Shown here one piece after another: positions 1-56,439 of a DNA stretch of 64,000 nucleotides (positions are counted from its first letter, which is position 1; each line of letters opens with the position of its first letter). The notes below the pieces were generated by a model that was not told the origin of the DNA, did not search any database, and saw nothing but the letters and a program-made list of their open reading frames with translations. Origin of the DNA: Astropecten irregularis (taxonomy: Eukaryota > Echinodermata > Asteroidea > Paxillosida > Astropectinidae); assembly GCA_963971285.1 (NCBI GenBank), contig OZ020248.1, forward strand, positions 13,888,001-13,952,000. Direction: 5' to 3'. Position numbers and translations under genes: made by a program.

Positions 1-224
1 GCCTTGAAATAGGCCCATGGTCTTCTTGCATTAGGCCCATTACAATAACTTAACTTCCAGCTTAGCATAGTCCTATTTCTTAGCGTTCTCATCCATTTGT
101 GAGTATTAAAAGAGAGGCTTGTGTCTTTGGCTAGAGTTTTCAACCCTCCTGACCTGTATTTTCAGCATTTGGATGACAAAGACAAAACCATAGCCGGAGC
201 CTGATTTGAAGTTTTGTTAAGAGC

Positions 225-425
225 CTATGAGCCTTTATGAAATGATGCTTGAGGCCCAGGCTTGAGATTTATTTTGCTAGTGCTATGTTGTGCCGTAAAT
301 AGATACATAGTGAAACCAGAGCCTTTCTTCGGCTTCGTCATGTGGCCCAATCCTTTCGTTTCATTTTGAGGGCTTCAAATGGAGTTAGCCAAATAAGTCC
401 CAAGTCTAGCCTCAAGCCAGGGGTC
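225..425. repeat. J-family foldback (CAGGCTTGAGGC ends)
   Basis: It shares long stretches (ggcttcgtcatgtggcccaat, aagtcccaagtctagcctc) with copies at 15820-16050 and, inverted, 19715-19935. Positions 1-224 look like the same degenerate repeat material. Confidence 0.6.
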
Positions 426-566
426 AATTTCATGAAGCCCTACGATTAATCGTAACTTGAGTTACGAAGGATAACCCATCGTATCCTACCTAGGTCTGCA
501 ATGCATCACAAGTCCTACAATAGATAGTAAGCAAATGATGAGTTTGGTGAAATCAACCCCAGGGCT
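419..566. repeat. I-family MITE
   Basis: The ends are inverted (ggggtcaatttca and tgaaatcaacccc). The body matches 19957-20111 (cgtaac, ggataacccatcgta). Confidence 0.7.
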
Positions 567-758
567 GGATTTCACCAAACACTAAGATGAATCTTAAGAT
601 GTGTTATCAGTATCACCATAGTGATTTGTATTGTGACATCACACTTTGCTTAGCAATTAAGATTGATTCACACTTGAAAGTCCCATGAAAACCTGAAGAT
701 AGATAATCTCTGTAAAAAAAAAATGGAAGCCAGACTATTATTTGATAAAACCCAATAC

Positions 759-41638
<40,880 letters not shown>

Positions 41639-41640
<2 letters not shown>

Positions 41641-41652
41641 TGCTATGGCAAT
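41639..41652 (-). promoter_or_regulatory. RFX X-box-like motif overlapping the IFT140 start codon
   Basis: Minus strand reads ATTGCCATAGCAAT, matching 13 of 14 positions of the RFX consensus RYYNYYWWRRNRAC. Ciliary genes are classically controlled by RFX factors. The last two bases are the AT of the ATG. If the spliced leader inferred for exon 1 is correct, the motif is inside an exon and may be coincidental. Confidence 0.4.
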
Positions 41653-41660
41653 ACACTGTA

Positions 41661-44312
41661 CTGAAATGAATAAAGAATTGGGAATTGGAATCATTTAATT
41701 AGTCTTGATTAAAATAAATTCTGATTTTTTTTTTACAGGGTACACCATTTTACACTATATACATGTACAAAGAGAAGCTTTCCATACACAGGCATGTGAT
41801 TTACCATGTACACTTCAAAAGTTTAACCAATAAATTCAGGAAGCATTAAGAATTGAATTTCCTGAATTTTTTTTAAGACCTTCATTGACAAGAATTTGTC
41901 ATGTACGTCGAACAACCCGATCGAGAAGCTAGCTGCAGGGAGTGGGAATCCAACTTGTCACCAGCTGATTTTTGTGGTAGTCACGTGACTAGATATAGAT
42001 CCTTTCTAGTAATACAGGGGTGCCGGAAACGCAGGCGTGCTGGAATTATGGACAGTTGAGTTACACTCATTGATTTTTAATCATAATTTAATTAGGCCTA
42101 TCATCCAAGTTGGCAATTAAATCAGACTCATCTTAACTTCCGACTTAAGAGTTAAGTTCTAATGTTATATCGTCCGGTCATGAGTTTCCGATGGACATAT
42201 GTTATTGATGACGAAATTTGATTCCCATTTACCGCGAGACCGTGCGTGATACTTCGTGATCAGTATCCCTGAAGTGATGACTACACTCAGGGCTATCTCC
42301 GACATTCAGGATATTGAGAATAAAGTTTTCAGTTGTGAGTGATACTCAAAAGTAAAAAAATTAGGTAATTTTGGGTATAGATTACTAATGCATTTTAAGG
42401 CTAATGTTCAAACGTTTATAAAAGACACAATCTGTGGTCAAATATTTCAAACTAAACTGTCGTCTGCTCGAACAACTTTCATTTTTCCGATGTCAGACGG
42501 CAGGTCACGTGATCCCAGTGCGATCTGGGTTTTTATGGCATGCCAATGTAACAAAAGTGTTAAAGTCTTTCTCAAATCGAAGTGCCATAATTTTATTTTT
42601 CTCTTTTTAATTTGAAACTTTGCTAAGCTGATGAACTTAAGCTATCCACGTTTAGGTCTCTCATAATGATGCCAGATATTATAAAAATGTTGTGATAATA
42701 ATTTTACTTACCATGATCTGTACCAAATTCTCATTTTGTTGATTCAACCATTTATTTATAAAAAATAATTTATCATTCACGATCTTTGAATCAAAACCGT
42801 TTCAGGACCTTTTATAAATAACTCCATCAACCCAGTTCGATCAAATCGAGTCAGGACAATATTTCATCAATTTTTGAGTGACTTGGCATGCCATAGCTAC
42901 TCCGATGTCAACGAACTTTGCCGCACAACCTAGTTATCGAAAACTGGTGACGCTTTGTTTACATAGCGGAATCGATGTCGCTGTAAATGACGGACAATAT
43001 TTCCAAAGAAAATACTTCAACTTCGATGATTTTTACAGAGTATAATCTGGAAGTGTCCAGTTCAAAGTTAGTGAAGTGATTTTCTGAAATTTTATTTCGT
43101 TTCTGTTTTATAGAAGTTTTCCCGTTATCCCATCGGAAACCGATGACTGCAGGCTAACTTAGTTCTACTTCTAAGTTCTTCTAGTAGACTGGTTTCGACT
43201 CCCAAGACGTGTGATAGGCCATATCAGTTCGGCCTGGTTTCGGCCTCATTATAATTGACATACTCACATAGGCTACTGGAAAGGCACTGCAAACTGCAGT
43301 GCAATCACGATATTGACACACACACTAATGACATCACACTCACAGTAAGCCCCCAAAAGCTCAGATTTATAACGGTTTCCAATAAATTATGCGATTTTCC
43401 AACCCTTCATGTTCTTCATTGAGTACTTACATTCCTCAGGGCTGTCTTCGTTGAAGAAATCAGGCAGCTGGGGCTATGTTTAACATACCAAAAAGAGAGA
43501 AAATGCAGCCAAGCTTCTAACTGCTGTCTAGCAACACAAAATATGTGTTCGGGTTAAAGGTTAAATTCTGTTCTACTATACGGCTGATGCATGTTTGTAT
43601 AGGTTTGCATAGCATGCATATGTACCGTGTACATAACAGTCGTCGTATTTGCTTGTCGATAAGCAACGGACGCAATTTAATTTATTGAGCAAAGTTAAGG
43701 GCGTTCATTTTCATGTCTTTGTCTTAAGATTTTCTCTAATTAAGGTAAGCCTTAATGTTACTTTCATAGTCTATCTGTTGGCATTTTTATTTCCTCCAAT
43801 TTCTCATAAAAGAAGAGAAATACAGTCCCGTCCCGACAACTTCAATCAATGAGTAACGTTAGACTGGCCTAACGTTAGAGGGCGCCCTACCAACCATGTC
43901 TACTGATTACTGTCATGACTGACTTGTGTGAGCCCATAACTCACTGAATAACATAAACATTATTTTCAATAATATGACAGAGAAATTTTTATGAAAAAGG
44001 TTTATTGCAAAGCATTTTCCCCAAGAGAGGGTGCTTCTGCAAAGGCATTGTGGGATACATCTGGGTCAAACTGCTTGTTCACGAACACAGTGCACACAAA
44101 TTACTGACGTTAGTCAAAGAGAATTTCACTCAGACTGTCCGAAGTTCCGAACATTAGTAAGATCATGTAGAAATAAGTATTTCTCCATGGTAAGAGGATG
44201 GTGGCGTCATTGACCCTTGTGCATCCCATGATTCCTAGCGGTTGCTATTTACAATAGTTATATAAACAAAGCATTCAATAACATTTCAAAATATCCTTGT
44301 TTTCTTTTGCAG
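41661..44312. promoter_or_regulatory. Divergent intergenic/leader region between IFT140 and CBY1
   Basis: No coding sequence and few repeats are visible here. Both genes have a splice acceptor just before their ATG (41661 for IFT140; 44312 for CBY1), so noncoding first exons should lie inside this 2.65-kb region. Candidate IFT140 leader exons end at gtaagt donors at 43431 or 42712. A candidate CBY1 leader exon ends at 44189 (gtaaga donor). All are unproven. Confidence 0.5.
44039..44056 (-). promoter_or_regulatory. ZNF143/Staf-like site
   Basis: Minus strand reads ATCCCACAATGCCTTTGC, resembling the Staf/ZNF143 binding element (CCCA, two bases, ATGC core) common at housekeeping and bidirectional promoters. 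It lies just upstream of the proposed CBY1 leader exon. Confidence 0.35.
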
Positions 44313-44322
44313 CGATAACAAG

Positions 44323-44515
44323 ATGCCACTTCTTTCCGGAAACAAGTTTAACACGAAGAAGACGCCACCTCGACGATCACTGTCACTGAATAATCTGAAC
44401 AAACTAGAGAGTTCCATCCGAGAAGAAGAGTATGGAGTTGACTATGGCCAACCAGCAATGCGTATTGCAGGACAAATAATTAAATTTGATGCTGAGAACG
44501 GCATATGGATATCAG
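44323..44515 (+). CDS. CBY1: CBY1 coding exon 1 (residues 1-64)
   Basis: It runs from MPLLSGNKFNTKKTPPRR to FDAENGIWIS and ends in phase 1. The exon itself starts at 44313 with 10 nt of leader. Confidence 0.95.
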
Positions 44516-45920
44516 GTAAATAGATATTGGTAATGGTCACAGGACAGCACTCACACTTTATATGACCATGGAGGTAGAAATCCTCCATGATATGACCCAG
44601 CATGTACATGAAATAATGAGCCTGTGAAAAATTGAGCTCAATCGGACATCAGAGTCACAAGAAAATAGTAAAAACCGGACTCAGTTTTTCTTATGAAGAA
44701 TAGTTTTGATCTTACCCCGAAATCAAAACTGTTTTCGGTCTTTGTTTTGCGAATTTCTGGAGAAATACAGCATTTCAGGCGGAAATATTTTAATGGTATG
44801 TTTCTACTAGCCTCATCTTTATACCATGAAAGTTAAATGTAATTCTGTGAACATTTCTGTTCGGGCGTGGACGGAATGTGTTGTTATTCCTCCATGATGG
44901 TTTAAACCCCGTTTACTGACCCAAACAAATACAAAGTCTAGAGCTTCATAAATGTTTATCGTGAGAAGAAATATTATGTTGAAAGTGACTATTCAACTGT
45001 GAATTGTCTTCATTATTTTAGAATCTTCAGGTGGCGGTGGTGTGAGTCAGAGAGAATTCATCAAACTCAGGAAACAGACGGAATCTCTCCAACAAGAGAA
45101 TAACCTGCTGAAACTCAAGGTGGAAATGCTGCTGGACATGGTACATATACGCGTATTCATCTACATTGATAATCCTATATAATGCAATTGATCTAATCAT
45201 CAGATAACCACAAGGGAAACTGACTGGAATAATTCTAAGTCATTTAAAAGTGAACAAAGAACAATTGACTGGAGGATTTGGATCAACGAGCTCAAAATGC
45301 CATACTGGCACACTCACCAACTGAGCTATCAAGCCCTATGTTGGCGGTGTCTCTAATACTAATAATAGTCAATCACCGGTATCTTTGTTGGTTTGGCAGT
45401 CAGAAGCCATAAAACCATGCACATACCGTACCGCTATATCCCAAGGATCATTTAAGATATATGTGCAACATTAGCAAATTTATCGAAGTAGTCATGAACA
45501 CATGATGGAGTGACCATTGGATAGATTCACTTAGTATCAAAATTCAAAAACTTTTAAAACAAAGAAAAATGGTTTTGAGATTTGTCACGGGAGACTTGCG
45601 TCCAAGGTAAAGCACGGTCATTTGCTTCAAAGTCCTTAAAAAATTGCAAGTTTGATTTCTATTTCAGGAAGAAACCTTAAGAAAATTGATGTACCATATT
45701 TTCAGTTGATTGTAGGATGCCAGTCTCGCCATGTGCCCCATCTGTGTTAATTCAAATCTGAAGTTCTGAACTTTTGGGAATTTGTGAGAAATGTTTTCAA
45801 TCCCATCTTCTTCCTCCTCTACTCCAGCTGTCCGAGACAACTGCCGAGAAGCAAGTTCTAGAACGAGACCTTGGAGAGTATGGATCAGGAAGCAAGAGGT
45901 CAACCAACAGGAAGAGGTGA
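44323..45920 (+). CDS. CBY1: Chibby homologue 1 (basal body / beta-catenin antagonist), complete, 3 exons
   Basis: Coding exons are 44323-44515, 45022-45140 and 45828-45920, giving 134 residues (human CBY1 is about 126). Chibby sits at the distal appendages of the mother centriole and supports ciliogenesis; in vertebrates it also binds beta-catenin. The N-terminus has the KKTPPRRSLSLNNLNKLE motif, with a serine context typical of the 14-3-3 site. It is followed by YGQPAMRIAGQIIKFD and a C-terminal leucine-rich coiled coil (LQQENNLLKLKVEMLLDM, then LSETTAEKQVLERDL) and a basic tail (SKRSTNRKR). The start is the first ATG after a strong acceptor (cttttgcag at 44304-44312). The gene diverges from IFT140 and converges on TOMM22. 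Confidence 0.96.
44527..44870. repeat. A-family variant in CBY1 intron 1
   Basis: It has ggtcacaggacagcactcac at the left and acatttctgttcgggcg at the right, matching 17112-17462 in reverse. Confidence 0.7.
45022..45140 (+). CDS. CBY1: CBY1 coding exon 2 (residues 65-104)
   Basis: It encodes SSGGGGVSQREFIKLRKQ and the first half of the coiled coil ending in LLDM. Confidence 0.95.
45190..45475 (-). mobile_element. SINE group 1 in CBY1 intron 2
   Basis: It has ccacaagggaaactgact at one end and the A-box complement ccaactgagctatcaagccc. Confidence 0.75.
45828..45920 (+). CDS. CBY1: CBY1 coding exon 3 and stop (residues 105-134)
   Basis: It starts LSETTAEKQVLERDL and ends with a basic tail and TGA at 45918-45920. 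Confidence 0.95.
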   Translation: MSETTAEKQVLERDLGEYGSGSKRSTNRKR

Positions 45921-46047
45921 TAAAACACAGGATGAAATCAATTCATCCGTGCATAACCGTGTGAGGGCCCTATTCAAACTCCATGTTGAAGTCCACAAAT
46001 AGCAGCAGCTTTGTGCGGGTTACATGACAATAACTCAAATACATGTT

Positions 46048-46250
46048 CAGTGGAACGCCACTATAACGAACACGCCGGACTCGGCCAGACTGCACAGAAA
46101 TTGCTCTTTATAGTGGTCGTTTGTTATAGTGAACACTATTCAGCGGGCCTCTACATTGTACACGTAACAAATTGGGAGCCAAGGATCATGTTCAGTATAG
46201 CCAAATGTTTGGTATAGCGGTGTTTGTTAACACGGCGTTCCACTGTACTA
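46048..46250. repeat. C-family foldback
   Basis: The ends cagtggaacgccactataac and acacggcgttccactg are inverted. Confidence 0.75.
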
Positions 46251-46426
46251 CTTCATAAACTGAAATGTTGTATAGAAAATGGAATTATTCTTTCAGTCTG
46301 TAGGGAACTTCTTTCCTCATTTCGCACTCTTCCGAATTATTTGTATTTAGAGAGTATTTAGACTTTGTACTAAGAAATTTTAGCTGTAGGTTTGAACGTG
46401 GAACTGCCAAATTCCTAGGAATAGGC

Positions 46427-46640
46427 CGATTGTGCGACCATTACGTGACCTATAGTGGGTATTCTCACATCTCATTTAGTGCAGAACAGCAGTGGAAACA
46501 AGCAAAGTTCTAAGACTATTTTCAATATATCGTCAACATCTTTCTTTGCACACTTTCACCACTGTTCTGCGCACAAAATACCCACTATAATAGGTCATGT
46601 GATGGCATGTCAACATTGGTCGTACAATCGGTTTATTAAG
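46427..46640. repeat. Foldback downstream of CBY1
   Basis: The arms gccgattgtgcgaccat and ggtcgtacaatcggt, and tatagtgggtatt against aatacccactata, pair. A second small foldback (46640-46797; gggagactttggtg against aaaagtcgccca) follows. Confidence 0.7.
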
Positions 46641-46797
46641 CCAATGGGAGACTTTGGTGCTTGGTCTTTCAACTTGATAGCAGAAGCACACAACAACGCG
46701 CGCATGATCACATTTGCACGCACATGCTCAGACTCAGAGCTAGCAAAAAGAGACTTCAGTCTGCTGACGCCAACGTCTCAAAAGTCGCCCATTGGAT

Positions 46798-47337
46798 AAA
46801 TAACAACTGACCTTAACTTATGTAAATACCTGTAAATAATATACATGTACGGTTAATTCTGCATGTATTTGAGTTTGTAATCAAAAGACACGTAATTTGT
46901 GTAAATAAATCAACAATATACTGTATTCCGTGGAGACAAATGTAAATAAAACTTTTTCAAAACAATTTATTTGTACCGTCTTATGTGTATTTTAAAACAC
47001 TGTCTTAAAATTAATATGACATGAATCAAAACCAGCAGATACTTAAGAAAATTCTTCTTCCTACGGATATTTTTTGGCCTCATTCAAATGGATGATAATA
47101 AGAAAAGACTTTGGCAAACACAATGATGCCAAATTAATAGATGTAGATCATGAAATAAAATGAACTACCGGTACTTAAAGATGATTCAAAAAGATATTGC
47201 AATATGTGTCACTGAAATTCTGTTTTCCAGATAGTGGGCGTGAGTGAAATGTTTGTGCAAAAAGCCATTTCCGAGTAAATGTGAAATGAATAGTATCTGG
47301 TACACAGACTTCTTTCATTGCACATTAACACCCAAAT
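46798..47337. other. AT-rich intergenic stretch, possible CBY1 3' UTR
   Basis: AATAAA words occur at about 46905 and 46946. No gene is visible. Confidence 0.4.
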
Positions 47338-47530
47338 TTGAATTTCCCAGACTAAAGACTTGCTGTGGCACATGATTCAGGGCTTTTGCATAGCGATACC
47401 CATCTCTGGAATGGACTGGTTCCTTTGGGCCATTCTTATCCATTATGAACAGTGCATTGGTGCAAGACGTCTGTTATGTGACTAAGCAAAAGCTTGCCCT
47501 GAATCATGTGATAAAGCTTTTAAAGTCTGG
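47338..47530. repeat. M-family foldback
   Basis: The arms tgattcagggcttttgcata and gcaaaagcttgccctgaatc match 29130-29338. Confidence 0.8.
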
Positions 47531-47852
47531 GGAATTTTGGTTTAAGTACAGTGAAAGAATTCAGTGTACTACATATTGTTCAATTTTTATTCCGTTATTA
47601 TGGAAGAAGACAGGAGTATGTAATTTACATAACACAATTTTAACATTATCAGGTTAAGACGGCCAAATTCCCAGACCCTCCAATATACAGAACAACAAGT
47701 ATCAACATATAACTGTACCTATCCACATACACCATGTTTCATACTACATGGACGGTTTCCTCACACATAAAAACATGAATTCTCTCCAACCTCCAAGGCA
47801 ACTCATCTTTGAGAGGTGGAACAGCATATGGTTACTATAGTAATCTGTGCCT

Positions 47853-47858
47853 TTTATT
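47853..47858 (-). terminator. Candidate TOMM22 poly(A) signal
   Basis: AATAAA on the minus strand, about 115 nt past the stop codon. Confidence 0.5.
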
Positions 47859-47970
47859 TCCGACCTCTCAAGTGTTTTGCCTGTCACACTTGGTGGTTCA
47901 TTCTAACTTTTAAACACATGCAGCACATTCAAATGAATCGACGTTCATAATGGTCGACTCCGTGCTTGGT

Positions 47971-48057
47971 TTATCTTGGCATCCCAGGAATGGGCGGAGT
48001 CATCCCTCCAGGTATACCCCCTCCTCCTGACATACCAGCATTGGGTCCAAGAAGAAT
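47971..48057 (-). CDS. TOMM22: TOMM22 exon 3 and stop (residues 98-125)
   Basis: It encodes ILLGPNAGMSGGGGIPGG to PIPGMPR and TAA at 47973-47971. Confidence 0.94.
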   Translation of the reverse strand: MLLGPNAGMSGGGGIPGGMTPPIPGMPR

Positions 48058-50897
48058 CTGTGAAAATATCAAACAAATAAAATAAATATTAAAGGGAGCA
48101 TATAGGATTTGCAAGGCCTCCAAAAAATATTATTGAGTTTGAGACAGAAAATGGACTCAACAGTTCGTAAACAGTGTAAACAGTCACCATGGAAAATGTT
48201 GGTTCATCAGATGCTGGGTTTTTCAAGCAAATCAAGATATAGTGTCTTTTCCAAAGATCGTTCGTCCGAACGATTTCTGGAACAAACATAAAGTAAACTA
48301 TTCTTCATGTTTTATATAAGAAAAATCGAGTCGGGTTTTCGCTATTTTCTTGTGACTCAGATGTCCGATTGAGCTCAAATTTTCACAGGTTTATTATTTC
48401 ATGTTGTCTAATTAGACAAAGTATGAGTGCTTTCCTGTGACCATTACCAATCATGTATTGTACCTTTAAGCACTATATGAATGATTGATGGTCTGCCTGA
48501 ACAGGCCTGGAGTTTCAGGGAAGCAAAATTAACTTCAGAAGAATCTAAACTAATTAACGTACAATACAATGATACATCAATGCAACTTATTACATACAGG
48601 ACCAAATTACAATGATCTTATATTCCTGCTTGGAGTTAGAAGGGTCTGACGTTTTGTTAAATCTTTGAGAAAAATCCTGCTAGAATCTAAACGTCAGGCA
48701 TTCACAACTCCTAGCATTTATTACCAGTGTTTCAGGTCAATCTTTTGGTTGATGAGCAGTGGGCAGCAGTTATATTACTTGTATTTGCATGATAAGTTTG
48801 TCAAAGTATAATGCCATAATAAAGAGAAAACAAAGGAAATTTCCATACAAGAAAAAAAAAACCAAATTAACACGATGCGACTTAATATACCATGTAATGT
48901 ATACTTTGACAGTTTACTTTAAAATGTTTAACGGGAAGCATTTACAGAAAAACACTTCAGTCCCAAAGGGTTTGTGCACAGGGTGTCATTGAGTTGTCTG
49001 TGTAAGGAAATCTTTCCGAAAACAATAACGTTTGTACAATGGAATGCCACTATAACAAACACGCTGCGATGAACAGAAATAGTTTGTTATAGTGGTTGTT
49101 CGTTATAGTGAACAATATTCAGCATGCCTATACATTGCACATAAAAATTGGGAGCCAAAGATGATGTTCGGTATAGCCAAATGTTCGGTATACGGTAGCC
49201 AAATGTTCGGTACAGCGGTGTTCATTATAGCGGCGTTCCACTGTACTTCCAAATGGCAATCAACTATTATTAAAAGCAAGACTGATTCACCTGTCGCTGC
49301 TTCTGTAGTTGTGCTTGTTCCATCTGTGCCATTTCTGTCTCAAATATAACGGGTAACATCAGAACCATGAATGATGTCGTTGCAATCCATAGAGCACTGC
49401 GACTGAAACTGTACGACATCTTCAGCCCCTTTAGTGATGCGCTGGTAACGACTGATACGCCATTACATACACTTCCTGGAAACATCTCTGTCAGACCGTA
49501 CAGTCGCTCTGCTAAGGATTCATCTTCAAACTCCTGGAGTTATTTTTAGAACAAGTACAACTAAAAGATTAGGACTCTTAAATAAAAAAGGGTAAGGGTT
49601 CACAAACGGGTACGATACCTATAAAGGGAATAAAACAACTTTTTGTAAAGAGACTTACGGTACCTAAATTCCGTATATACCGGACGATCATCGCAAATAC
49701 TGCACCTGAGCTAGGCACAGCGAAAAATTCCCCATATGTACTGTAACACGGATGGAAAAAGCGCCGCGCTGATTGGTCAACGTGCAAGGCAGTGCTGGTG
49801 ACGTCATGGAAACCATGTGCTGTCCCAACTCGTTACGCACGCACGCAGGGCCGTTGCAGGCACGTACGGAGCACGCATCATGCGATGTGCATATGCACAC
49901 ACGGTGTACGACTACTCAACGACCAACGGTAGGCCGTAAAACATCTCCGGGTGACCATGCAATTCTATGCATATTCATGTGGCACTCTCAGTATACACAA
50001 CCAATAGACCCAACACACATTATATGAATATTCAACGACCCAACAATCACACTCAGATGGTGGTAAAATGGCAACAAAAATACAGCTAACCAAAGTTCAA
50101 ATATGACCGCGGAGTCCGTGAGTTCTCGAACGTCAGGTGATACCACAAAAAATAGTCCAAAGGTTGACGAAATGTACAACTTTGTACGTTTTGGTACCAT
50201 TCGAAAAGATCGTGGCGAGGTCTGTCGATGTGGCAATGATTCGAGTGGGCGTTGCTAAGAATGTGCACATGCGCATAAATTTCATTCATGAAAACTTCCA
50301 TTTTTGAGCACAATTGCAGAATACCCTGCCACACTCACCTTGCCCACCCCGTAGCTGCAGATCCGTGGATACGGAGACACGCTTCAGTGAATGTGCTTTG
50401 TACATAGTGTGTGCAGTTCACTTCGTCTCCGCGTATCCACTTCCTCGGACCCACATTGGACTTAGAATTTTTTCCAACCTTCCCCATTCACTTAGCGTGG
50501 TTCATCCCTATGAACCACGCTGGTCAGTGCGATGATGTTACATAATATTTAATAATGAGATGATCGTGACGCCCTCGGAGCAATTGCAGAATACCCCGCC
50601 ACACGAAAATACCCCCTAAAATTCAATGGATATGACTTACGACGCGGATCCGCGGCTACGGGGTGGGCAAGGTGAGTGGCGGGGTATTCTGCAATTGTGC
50701 CACGCCCTCTTTCGGCCGTTTCGTGCCAATTCGTGTAAACTTAACGTTAGTCTTAGGTTAGGGGCCTACTTACTAACTTAGCCTAGGGATTTTTCGCTGT
50801 GCTTGGTTGAAAAAAGCTTACTGAATAAATCATTTTTTCACCAACTTACTTCTTCTTCTGGTTCAATTGCCTTTACACTGCTGCCAGCCTCTGCCAT
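47971..50897 (-). CDS. TOMM22: Mitochondrial import receptor subunit TOM22, complete, 3 exons
   Basis: Coding exons are 50850-50897, 49291-49533 and 47971-48057, giving 125 residues. TOM22 is the central receptor and organiser of the outer-membrane TOM translocase. Visible features are an acidic N-terminus (IEPEEEEFEDE), the conserved LAERLYGLTEMFPG segment, one transmembrane helix (ALWIATTSFMVLMLPVIFE), then a glutamine-rich stretch and a Gly/Pro-rich C-terminus (ILLGPNAGMSGGGG). The start is the first ATG in a clean AUG context. A candidate AATAAA poly(A) signal lies at 47858-47853. The next gene to the left, CBY1, is tail-to-tail with it; CBY1 and TOMM22 are also neighbours on human 22q13.1. 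Confidence 0.95.
48088..48470. repeat. A-family variant in TOMM22 intron 2
   Basis: It shares gatgtccgattgagctcaaa and acaggtttattatttcatg with 17112-17462. Confidence 0.7.
49036..49245. repeat. C-family foldback in TOMM22 intron 2
   Basis: The ends acaatggaatgccactataa and tatagcggcgttccactgt are inverted. It lies about 46 bp from the exon 2 donor. Confidence 0.75.
49291..49533 (-). CDS. TOMM22: TOMM22 exon 2 (residues 17-97)
   Basis: It encodes EFEDESLAERLYGLTEMFPG, the transmembrane helix and MEQAQLQKQRQ. Confidence 0.95.
50306..50700. repeat. Foldback with about 48-bp inverted ends in TOMM22 intron 1
   Basis: The left end has caattgcagaataccctgcc and cttgcccaccccgtagc; the right end is its reverse complement. 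A third partial terminal copy starts at about 50579. Confidence 0.85.
50850..50897 (-). CDS. TOMM22: TOMM22 exon 1 (residues 1-16)
   Basis: It encodes MAEAGSSVKAIEPEEE and ends at a gtaagt donor in phase 0. Confidence 0.93.
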
Positions 50898-51370
50898 TTC
50901 TCTTTCTCGATAGATTTCGATAAGAAATAACAATGTTAAAACTAAGTTAAAATAAGAAGCGTGTAGAACTTCTGTAGACCGGTCAAGACGCATGCATTGC
51001 AATCCATATGGCGAAAACGTAGAAGTCTGGTTACCAAACCAAAGTATCGATTACTTAATACACGATTTCCGAACTCTCAAAATAACTACGCATTTACAAC
51101 CTCACTTGTGCAATTTTGGTATTCGGAATCGATTTTTAGTTCAGTCAGATCCCCTTATCTAAAATTCAGATATAGAGGGCGCTATTCAGTAAATGTGTGC
51201 ATGCAGCTATGCAGTTTCTAAACATTTCACTCGAGTACATAAACCCTTTTCCTCTTCGAAAGATAGTTGATTCTTTTCTTGAAATGATTGAATAAATTTC
51301 AAAAATTGTGTGTAACACATGTGATCCTCCCATGACCTAGTATTTCACTTCTCATTATCTGAGAACAACT

Positions 51371-51601
51371 AGGGCCTTTCTAATTCTCAAAGTTTGGCTC
51401 CAGCTCCATCTCTGTAATCCATATCTTAAAAATATAGGCTGCGGTTTTTCATTGAAGCTGAAGCAGTTTTCCTTTTCAAACCAGAGAATAATACTTCTTC
51501 ACCACAGCCATGTCCTTGATTTTGATACCTGTAATTTTAGAATGGATTCACGAATTGGAGCCGGAGCCAGAGCTGACTAAGCCGAGCTTTGAGAAATTCC
51601 T
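51371..51601. repeat. H-family foldback
   Basis: The ends gggcctttctaattctcaaa and gctttgagaaattcct are degraded. The body (aatccatatcttaaaaatat, gaatggattcacgaattgga) is shared. Confidence 0.7.
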
Positions 51602-51786
51602 CTAAAACAGCTTCTTACATTGTTCTGAATTGACACTACCCATGCGCAATAAAATACAAGCACTTAATTTTAATAGTTTTACATATTTCCACCTTGTAAC
51701 AGACAACTTGACAAGACACACAAAATAAGTAAATAAAGCAAAATCAGACCACAAAAAATATTATCCCTTGGTTTGATGAACCTTTG

Positions 51787-51792
51787 TTTATT
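51787..51792 (-). terminator. Candidate RPS15A poly(A) signal
   Basis: AATAAA on the minus strand about 170 nt past the stop. Confidence 0.4.
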
Positions 51793-51960
51793 CCATCAAG
51801 TGCTCATAAAATGATCATAGATGATACACAAGTTTCCTTCATTCTGCCAAGTGAATATTCTCCTGGGATTTGATTGATTGTATTTTACAGGTGTTTCATA
51901 TAAACAGGTGTTTTTCTGTTAGCGCTGTACCCCCCTCTGATGTATGATTCGTAGGATGAA

Positions 51961-55613
<3,653 letters not shown>

Positions 55614-56439
55614 CTTGGCTTCGCTGTAAGCAACAACAATAACACTTACACATTAAATGTCAGTCAGTGATTACAATAAAACCGATTTGTGACGTCTTGT
55701 CACTACCATTTGAGGAAATGTTCGGCATAAGTATGATTTGCCTACAAATCCGTCAAATCTCAGGAAAGAGTTCCACTGACATCAATTTTGACACCCTGTG
55801 CACAAAAATCTGGTGCCAAACTGGTACCCGTCAGATGGCGTTTCATTAAGATTTAATAAACCAACCCTGCCGCTGTATACAAAGCAAGGTTATCATTCAT
55901 TTCATTGTATGACAAAAACACATTGTGAAAATTAAACTCCCTTTTTCTGTATTGTACGTCAGTGGAATGGCATTCCTGGACATTAGTCCACTGGTTAGCT
56001 GGTACTCAGACCCAAGGTAAGTTAGTTTACTGTAGTGTAGAAGCTGGGACTGGGTACGAGTTGGTTAGCGTACGAGTTTGGGCGTACGAGTTGGTCGATG
56101 TACAAGTTGACCAGCATTCGCTAGGATTGTAGGAACCAGAATGGGCTAATGTCCAGGGCACCAGGAAGTAGAACACCAGTGAAATTCTTCTAAATCTCAA
56201 ATGACATATGATTATCTGGGGCCTGGACGATTTGTAATTGGTTCAGTTCGGGACCCCCAGCACCTGACCATGCGGACCTGGGTTTTTATTGAAATTTATC
56301 AGTCAAAGACCAATGGCAAGCCAATCAATGAATGGCAACAAAATTGGCATGCATAACGACAGCGAATAAATTCAGTCGTGCCTGTTGGGCCAGATTCAAA
56401 CACAGGGGGGGTCACGAACTTTACAATGTCAAGTCCAAC

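Noticed and set aside
46455-46799. 114-codon frame downstream of CBY1
   Set aside because: It runs across two adjacent foldback repeats; no coding signature.
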